Of a DNA stretch of 64,000 bases, positions 58,640 through 64,000 are shown one piece after another. The notes beneath the pieces are model-generated. The model did no database searches, was not told the DNA's origin, and was given only the letters and a program-made list of their open reading frames with translations. The translations under genes and the position numbers were made by a program. The stretch is from Boesenbergia rotunda (taxonomy: Eukaryota > Streptophyta > Magnoliopsida > Zingiberales > Zingiberaceae). How positions within the stretch are numbered: the stretch's first letter is position 1; the number at the start of each line of letters is the position of its first letter. The stretch covers positions 311,644 through 375,643 of the forward strand of contig JAGFNQ010002314.1 in assembly GCA_024364735.1 (NCBI GenBank), given 5' to 3'.

Positions 58640-58905
58640 ACGAAAAGCTTTTATTAAAGCTTTTAATTAAAAAGCCGATTATAGCTTTTATTAAATCTTT
58701 TAATTAAAAGCTATAATGGCCGATTAAAAGCTTTTATTAAAGCTTTTAAATTAAAAGCCGATAATAGCTTTTATTAAAGCTTTTTAAAAGCTTTTAATTA
58801 AAAGCTTGTTAAAAGCTTCAACGTTCAAAAGTCACACGTGGAAGCTTCAACGTTCAAAAGTCACACTTGTTAAAAGCTTTTAATTAAAAGCTTGTTAAAA
58901 GCTTC
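58640..58905 (+). repeat. AAGCTTT/TTAATTAA palindrome array in the 5' LTR
   Basis: Many overlapping copies of AAAGCTTTTAATTAAAAGC and AGCTTTTATTAAAGCTTT, all self-complementary, followed by repeats of CTTCAACGTTCAAAAGTCA (itself containing the palindrome AACGTT). It ends about 105 bases before the TATA box. The copy in the 3' LTR is at 61918-62185. Confidence 0.85.
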
Positions 58906-59009
58906 AACGTTCAAAAGTCAACGTTCAAAATTTGATTGAGATAATCTTAGATCTACGATCAAGATACAACTCAATCTTGTATCAACGATCAAGATTATAT
59001 CACTCAACC

Positions 59010-59018
59010 TATAAATAG
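59010..59018 (+). promoter_or_regulatory. TATA box of the 58302 element 5' LTR
   Basis: TATAAATAG; the identical site in the 3' LTR is at 62273-62281. Transcription should start about 30 bases downstream, within the R region. Confidence 0.65.
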
Positions 59019-59254
59019 GCTTAGAGATTTAGATTCAAGTAATTCAATTAATTCATTCTGTAATTTCTTTAAGTCTAAGTGTGCTTCAGTTGTAAGGCTT
59101 CTCCGCCACAAGGAGATTTTCTGATTGTGCGTTAACCGTCTTGGAAGCAACGACCAAGTTGCAACCAAGTTTTTCTTAAAGACGAGTGCCCTCTTGTTTT
59201 ATTTCTTAACCGTCTATTCACCCCCCTCTAGCCGGACCAACCCGATCCTACAAG

Positions 59255-59267
59255 TGGTATCAGAGCC
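59255..59267 (+). other. Primer binding site (tRNA-iMet)
   Basis: TGGTATCAGAGCC, two bases after the 5' LTR; exact match to the usual plant initiator-Met primer sequence. Confidence 0.92.
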
Positions 59268-59315
59268 AAGTTGCCGCAGAAGGACTAACCGTCAACTGCA
59301 GCAAATCTCAAGAAG

Positions 59316-60704
59316 ATGGTTGGACCAGTGATATACCCGCCTAAGTTTGAGGGGGAGTTCACGGCATGGAAACGGAAGATGCAGGTATTTTTTGTTACTG
59401 ATTATGAGTTATTAATTATTATGAAAAATGGCTATGCAGCTCCAAAAGATAATGAAGGAAAGATCAAGGATCCTGACTCCTGGAATAAGAAGGAGCAAGT
59501 AGACGCAGTTGCTAACGGAAAGGCAGAATTCCATCTGCTGACCGTCCTCCCAGAGCAAGATGTCAACCGGATCGGTAAGTATGAATCGGCGAAGGAACTT
59601 TGGGAAAAGTTTCTCGAACTGCACGAAGGCACCTCGGAGGCAAAGCTGACGCGACGAGATGTTCTTCGAAACCGACTAACAAATCTCCGGATAGAAAATG
59701 GAGAATCTGTTGCGAGATTGCATGCTAAGGTAAAAGAACTAATCACAAGCCTCGAAAATCTCGGAGAAACGGTGACCAACCGCGATGCACAAAGGTATGC
59801 GCTAAACGCATTTCCGAGAACCCCGGAATGGACCTCGATAATCGACGCATATTATATTTCAAAAGATTTAGAGGTAAGTACGTTAGAACAGTTATTTTTT
59901 ATTCTAGAACTTCATGAATCTCGTTTTGTAGAAAAGAACAGAAAAGCAGACAACGTCGCACTGAACACAAGGAAGATCCAACTCGACGAAGAATCTTCAG
60001 CAGACGATGAAGAAACAGCACTAGCGGTAAGAAAGTTGTATAAATTCATTAATACTAATCGCTCTAAAAAGGTGCAGAGAAAGAAGAAACGCACGATCCG
60101 ATGTTACAACTGCAACGAGGAGGGACACCTGAAAGATCAGTGCCCCAAACTCAAGAACCAACCAAAGAAGAAAAAGGCACTAAAAGCTACCTGGGACGAG
60201 ACTTCGTCAGATGAATCGGAAGCCGAAGAATTCGTTGGACTTGCACTGATGGCAAGTCACCAAGATGAAGATGAAGAAAGTACCTCGGAAGAAAGTAGCA
60301 ACGATGGGGAAATCCCTAACTTCGAAACTGACCCGGTAAGTGAGGTATGCCTACTTCCACCTGCTCGAATTTACTCTATACTAAAATCTATGCTAAAGTC
60401 GATGAATAAATTAGAAATAGAAAACTCTGAATTAAAAGAAAAATTAGTCACTCCATGCTCATCTGATCTATCTGACCAACTGAAAATAGTGAATGAAAAT
60501 TTAAAAAATTTAGTAGAAAAATTAGAAAATGATATTGCATGTTTAAGAACTAAAAAGAATTTTTATCCTGAAAATCTGAATTGGTATGTTAAAAATCACA
60601 GGGGTCAACGTAGAAAAGTGACCAAGAACTATATTCCTCCTAGATTTTTAATTAACCCTGTAGATAGGAACTTATTTTGGGTTCCAAAGTTTATTTTAAG
60701 TTGA
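59316..60704 (+). CDS. Intact Copia Gag polyprotein, 462 aa
   Basis: A single uninterrupted frame starting 48 bases after the primer site. The N-terminal region has FEGEFTAWKRKMQVFFVTDY. The UBN2-type gag core (about residues 85-200) has LWEKFLELHEGTSEAKLTRR, LHAKVKELITSLENLGE and NAFPRTPEWTSIIDAYYISK. A basic segment and one CX2CX4HX4C knuckle (CYNCNEEGHLKDQC, about 263-276) follow, then an acidic region, a coiled coil (about 360-410) and a terminal NPVDRNLFWVPKFILS. It should form the virus-like particle and package RNA. The frame stops where pol would normally begin. Relatives at 79-802, 7420-8998 and 30534-29233 are all broken, so this is the only intact gag here. Confidence 0.93.
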   Translation: MVGPVIYPPKFEGEFTAWKRKMQVFFVTDYELLIIMKNGYAAPKDNEGKIKDPDSWNKKEQVDAVANGKAEFHLLTVLPEQDVNRIGKYESAKELWEKFLELHEGTSEAKLTRRDVLRNRLTNLRIENGESVARLHAKVKELITSLENLGETVTNRDAQRYALNAFPRTPEWTSIIDAYYISKDLEVSTLEQLFFILELHESRFVEKNRKADNVALNTRKIQLDEESSADDEETALAVRKLYKFINTNRSKKVQRKKKRTIRCYNCNEEGHLKDQCPKLKNQPKKKKALKATWDETSSDESEAEEFVGLALMASHQDEDEESTSEESSNDGEIPNFETDPVSEVCLLPPARIYSILKSMLKSMNKLEIENSELKEKLVTPCSSDLSDQLKIVNENLKNLVEKLENDIACLRTKKNFYPENLNWYVKNHRGQRRKVTKNYIPPRFLINPVDRNLFWVPKFILS

Positions 60705-61576
60705 TTATTTTTCTTTCTATTACATATGCGCTTAATTATCTGACATTTTTTTTAGGAAATTTAGTTTGATCAATTGTTACTAAATAAAAATTGTATCTCT
60801 AACTTTTCCAAATGCATAATCTTGTTGTCTATATACGAAGAATTTTTTTTCAGATTTTTTTTCACGTTTCAAATTTTCATGATTTTATGTTCAAAATTCG
60901 AATCTTAAATATTAAAAATAGAAAACAAAGTTATTTTCTCAGATCTGATTTTTCCATGATTTAGATATAATTAAAAGAATTTAATAAAAATTTTATTCGA
61001 ATATTTGAAGCAATTTTGAATTTTTAAATATTTTTTCTTCAAAAATTCTATTCTGTTGGGTTTTAATTTATTTTTAGACTTGTTGATCGAATTTAAGATT
61101 AAATTTTTTTTTGTACAACCCCATATACCTATCATCGTTGTATACAAAATGTTTCAGATTTTTTAATTGATATTTCAATTTTCTATAAATATTTTACTAA
61201 AATCAGATTTTTATTTAAAAAAAAATCAATAGAAGGATATTTTGACCAGATCCAAATTTTTAGAATCTTTACATCAGATGTTGAATCTGTCAAATTTTTT
61301 AAATTTTATAAGTCAATTTTAGAATTTTAAAAATTAAATTTCGAATTACTAAATCAAAAAGTGTTTGATATTAATATTTTTCCTTTCCCTAGTTTCTTTC
61401 CCTATTTTTGTTGTGATCAAAGGGGGAGAGTAGCCTGAAGTTCAGGGGGAGATGATAGTTTTGCATGTCAATATTTTTTCCCATGCTTAACTGCTTAATT
61501 TAGTTATACTAAATTCCTTATTTTTTGGTTTAACCCTAATTGAACTTGGATTGATACACATCAAAAAGGGAGAGAT
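60705..61576 (+). other. Non-coding AT-rich 3' interior of the 58302 element
   Basis: No coding potential. It contains a first purine tract CAAAGGGGGAGAG (about 61419-61431), a second GGGGGAGATGA run and the terminal polypurine tract at 61563-61575. Confidence 0.6.
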
Positions 61577-62515
61577 TGTTGGTGCCCCGGTTAGTTTTGA
61601 TGTGATCCACCAAGTTAGTTAGGTCCTGGTTGGTTTTAATCCCTCTGCTAAGTGTGCATGAACTTAGGTACGGAGGAAGTCAAGCGTAAGACGCAGTGGA
61701 CGAGAAGGATTGCACGGGGAAGTGAGCCGATGGGCTCAGTGCAATCCGAGGGACGCGGAAGCTGCGGAAGAGTACACCGGTGGAGCGAGAAGGACGTGCG
61801 CAGTGTCCGAGGGATGAGAAGCCGGGAGGAAGGACGCTCGAGGGGCGAAAGGCTGGAGTCGAGTTCGGGTGAGCCTAATTCCAGTTGGTCAGAAATCACC
61901 TAGAAGATCTACTTACGAAAAGCTTTTAATTAAAAAGCCGATTATAGCTTTTATTAAAGCTTTTAATTAAAAGCTATAATGGTCGATTAAAAGCTTTTAT
62001 TAAAGCTTTTAAATTAAAAGCCGATAACAGCTTTTATTAAAGCTTTTTAAAAGCTTTTAATTAAAAGCTTGTTAAAAGCTTCAACGTTCAAAAGTCACAC
62101 GTGGAAGCTTCAACGTTCAAAAGTCACACTTGTTAAAAGCTTTTAATTAAAAGCTTGTTAAAAGCTTCAACGTTCAAAAGTCAACGTTCAAAATTTGATT
62201 GAGATAATCTTAGATCTACGATCAAGATACAACTCAATCTTGTATCAACGATCAAGATTATATCACTCAACCTATAAATAGGCTTAGAGATTTAGATTCA
62301 AGTAATTCAATTAATTCATTCTGTAATTTCTTTAAGTCTAAGTGTGCTTCAGTTGTAAGGCTTCTCCGCCACAAGGAGATTTTCTGATTGTGCGTTAACC
62401 GTCTTGGAAGCAACGACCAAGTTGCAACCAAGTTTTTCTTAAAGACGAGTGCCCTCTTGTTTTATTTCTTAACCGTCTATTCACCCCCCTCTAGCCGGAC
62501 CAACCCGATCCTACA
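61577..62515 (+). repeat. 3' LTR of the 58302 element
   Basis: 939 bases. It lacks 12 bases of the AAGCTT array present in the 5' copy (within 58640-58660). Substitutions against the 5' copy cluster in the first half; from the middle of the palindrome array to the end the two copies look identical by eye. Confidence 0.93.
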
Positions 62516-63308
62516 CTTAGTAAACTTTGAAACAATTTAAATAATTTAAGTACTTAGTAAATTTTGAAATAATTTAAGTACTTTTGAATAACTTAGTACT
62601 TCTAGAAAGGTTTTGAAAAGCTTTGAAAAGTAGCTAACTTTTTGAAAAAAAATTTTGAGAGTTTGAAAAAAATTTTAACTCTCTCCTTTCCTATCTCTCC
62701 CCCTTTGCCATATATCAAAAAACAGATAAATAAAGCAGAAATTAAAGGAAATGACTTTCATAAAGGAAAATATTTGCTGATTTTGCTGTACTGAACCAAG
62801 ATTTAGACCAAATCAGTTGATTTTCTCTTGTAGGGACCTGTCTAACCCAATTAGCTACTCACTAACTGTTATAAACAGTAGCTTTTGCTAGAGTTAGTCA
62901 AGTTAAGTGTTTCTGTTTAAGTTAGATTTTCTAAACTTGACACTTAACTTGATTGCTGTGTAAGTTGTATTTAGTTGCCCCAATTACTGCAGATGCACTG
63001 ACTTAAAGCATCTTGAATTAAGGCAAAGACCTAAGCATCTCAACCCCTTTCTAGGTTATCAATCAAAAGTATCCTAAGGTGCTTGTGAGATGCTGGCTTC
63101 TAAGTCTATAGGTGCATGCAGTTCTAGGGTTAGGGCCTAAGCTAAGTCCATTTACGAAAAAGCCCTAGTTTTGAAAGGGGTAGTTTTAAGAAAAAAAACT
63201 AAGTTGGAAAAGATTTTTAAAAAATTGATTTAAAAAAAAACACAGTTTTTTCAAAATTCCTTTTAGAAACTGATTTTAAATTAAAGTAAAGCAAAAAACA
63301 AGAGTAGA
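62516..63308 (-). other. Non-coding interior of element D, right of the nested element
   Basis: AT-rich. It carries a CTCTCCCCCTTTGCCATATATC run (about 62692-62713), which on the minus strand is a purine tract like those in elements B and C. No coding sequence is recognised. Confidence 0.5.
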
Positions 63309-64000
63309 GTTAATCTATTCTACAGAGCACAATCCTAACTGCCTTCTTAGTGAGCTGAACTCAGACTCAGGTAATAGTTTTGTGAATATATCAGCTAAGT
63401 TGGATTTTGAGTCTATATGGTTAAGTACTATCTCACCCCTGGCTACATGGTCTCTTACGAAGTGATGTTAACTTCTATATGTTTTGTTCTGGAATGTTTG
63501 ATTGGGTTCTTAGTTAGATTGATTAAACTTATATTGTCAATAAATACTTGAGTTTGGGTGTAGTTGAGTTGGAAGTCCTTAAGAGTGTGCATCATCCATA
63601 AAAGTTGTGCTACACATTCTCCTAAGGCTACATACTCAACTTCAGTTGTGGATAGAGCTACACAGTGTTATTTTCTGCTGCACCAACTAACTAGACTCTG
63701 TCCTAACATTGGCAGCTCCCACTTGTGCTCTTTCTATCTAATTTACAGCCAGCATAGTCAGAATCTGAGTATCCTGACAAATTGAAGGTTGAGGTTCTAG
63801 GATACCAAATCCCTACATTTAGGGTGCCCTTTACATATCTTAATATTCTTTTTAGGGCTGCTAAGTGTGTTTTCCTTAGCACAGGTTTGGTATCTAGCAC
63901 ACATCCCTACAGCAAAAAGAATGTCAGGTCTGCTGGCTGTAAGGTACAGTAGACTACCTATCATACTTCTATACAGTTGAGGTCTACTGGCTTACCATCA
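63309..64000 (-). pseudogene. Copia pol C-terminus (RT/RNase H) of element D
   Basis: Reading leftwards from the window edge, Copia polyprotein motifs appear: a SRPDI-like stretch near 63930, then the open segment 63900-63703 with LKRILRYVKGTLNVGIWY and GYSDSDYAGCKLDRKSTSG, the RNase H region. After that come a decayed ALSTTEVEY-like stretch (about 63640-63665), then SNLADIFTKLLPESEFSSL and RRQLGLC near 63320-63390, the usual end of Copia pol. Several frameshifts and stops interrupt it, so this copy is non-functional. Upstream parts are outside the window. Confidence 0.85.

Larger units (their letters stand above)
58302..59252 (+). repeat. 5' LTR of the 58302 element
   Basis: TGTTGGTGCCCCGG to CCCGATCCTACA. 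It holds an array of AAGCTTTTAATTAAAAGCTTT-like palindromes split over 58640-58905, TATAAATAG at 59010-59018 and U5 text TTCACCCCCCTCTAGC. Confidence 0.95.
58302..62515 (+). mobile_element. Complete young gag-only Copia element, 4214 bp, 5-bp TSD CTTAG
   Basis: LTRs at 58302-59252 (951 bp) and 61577-62515 (939 bp) are flanked by perfect CTTAG duplications (58297-58301 and 62516-62520). Primer site TGGTATCAGAGCC is at 59255-59267 and polypurine tract AAAAAGGGAGAGA at 61563-61575. The only gene is an intact 462-codon gag. The remaining interior is AT-rich and non-coding. By eye the LTRs differ by one 12-base indel and about 15 substitutions. It has every cis signal for replication plus Gag but no enzymes, so it must use pol from another element. 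Confidence 0.95.
56649..64000 (-). mobile_element. Copia element D with pol, 3' part (rest outside window)
   Basis: A minus-strand Copia retrotransposon. Its 3' LTR (56649-57959) is preceded in element sense by a polypurine tract seen as ATCTTTCCCTTTTTGAT. The interior runs from 57960 to the window end, split by the complete element 58302-62515. The end of pol (RNase H) lies at about 63309-64000. About 1.1 kb of non-coding DNA, ignoring the insert, separates pol from the LTR. GAAAC (56644-56648) is the left half of its presumed target duplication. It is the only Copia element here with visible pol sequence. Confidence 0.85.

Overview
This window comes from a plant nuclear genome. It has spliced genes with GT-AG introns, plant-specific families (BREVIS RADIX, a PMT-type putative methyltransferase, a P-class PPR protein) and dense nested Copia and Gypsy LTR retrotransposons plus CACTA and hAT-type DNA transposons. 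The very GC-rich exons of the BRX gene beside AT-rich introns point to a monocot. That is an inference, and I cannot name the species.

Layout. 1-11006: two Copia elements that carry gag but no recognisable pol. Each has a solo LTR from another family inside one of its LTRs. 11007-13241: AT-rich intergenic DNA with a fold-back repeat. 13242-22020: a gene island with a five-exon BRX gene (+) tail to tail with a seven-exon PMT21-type gene (-). 22477-23382: a non-autonomous hAT-like element. 23453-39085: an old Gypsy element with a gag-only Copia element and a solo LTR in its 5' LTR and another solo LTR in its interior. 39845-41095: a pseudogene fragment of the PMT gene. 41259-43694: an intact single-exon 811-residue PPR gene (-). 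About 43990-45500: a decayed Gypsy LTR/leader. 45523 to about 56238: a CACTA transposon with TNP2-type and Transposase_24-type genes, a captured fragment of a DUF247 gene and a solo LTR. 56239-64000: a MITE-like repeat broken by a minus-strand Copia element that retains the end of its pol, itself split by a young, complete gag-only Copia element (58302-62515).

The host genes appear independent (growth regulation, Golgi methyltransferase, organellar RNA binding). The rest is a record of successive insertions that can be ordered from target-site duplications: I could read 5-bp duplications for nine LTR insertions (seven exact, two with one mismatch) and an 8-bp one for the hAT element.

The most unusual pattern is in the Copia LTRs. 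Several families each carry an array of short palindromes upstream of the promoter region. The palindrome differs by family (AGTCGACT; GATCGGTC/GACCGATC; GGGCGCCC; AAGCTTT/TTAATTAA), but its placement is the same. In two families the same palindrome recurs in the non-coding interior. Two families also carry a second array whose stem arms change together while the loop stays constant.
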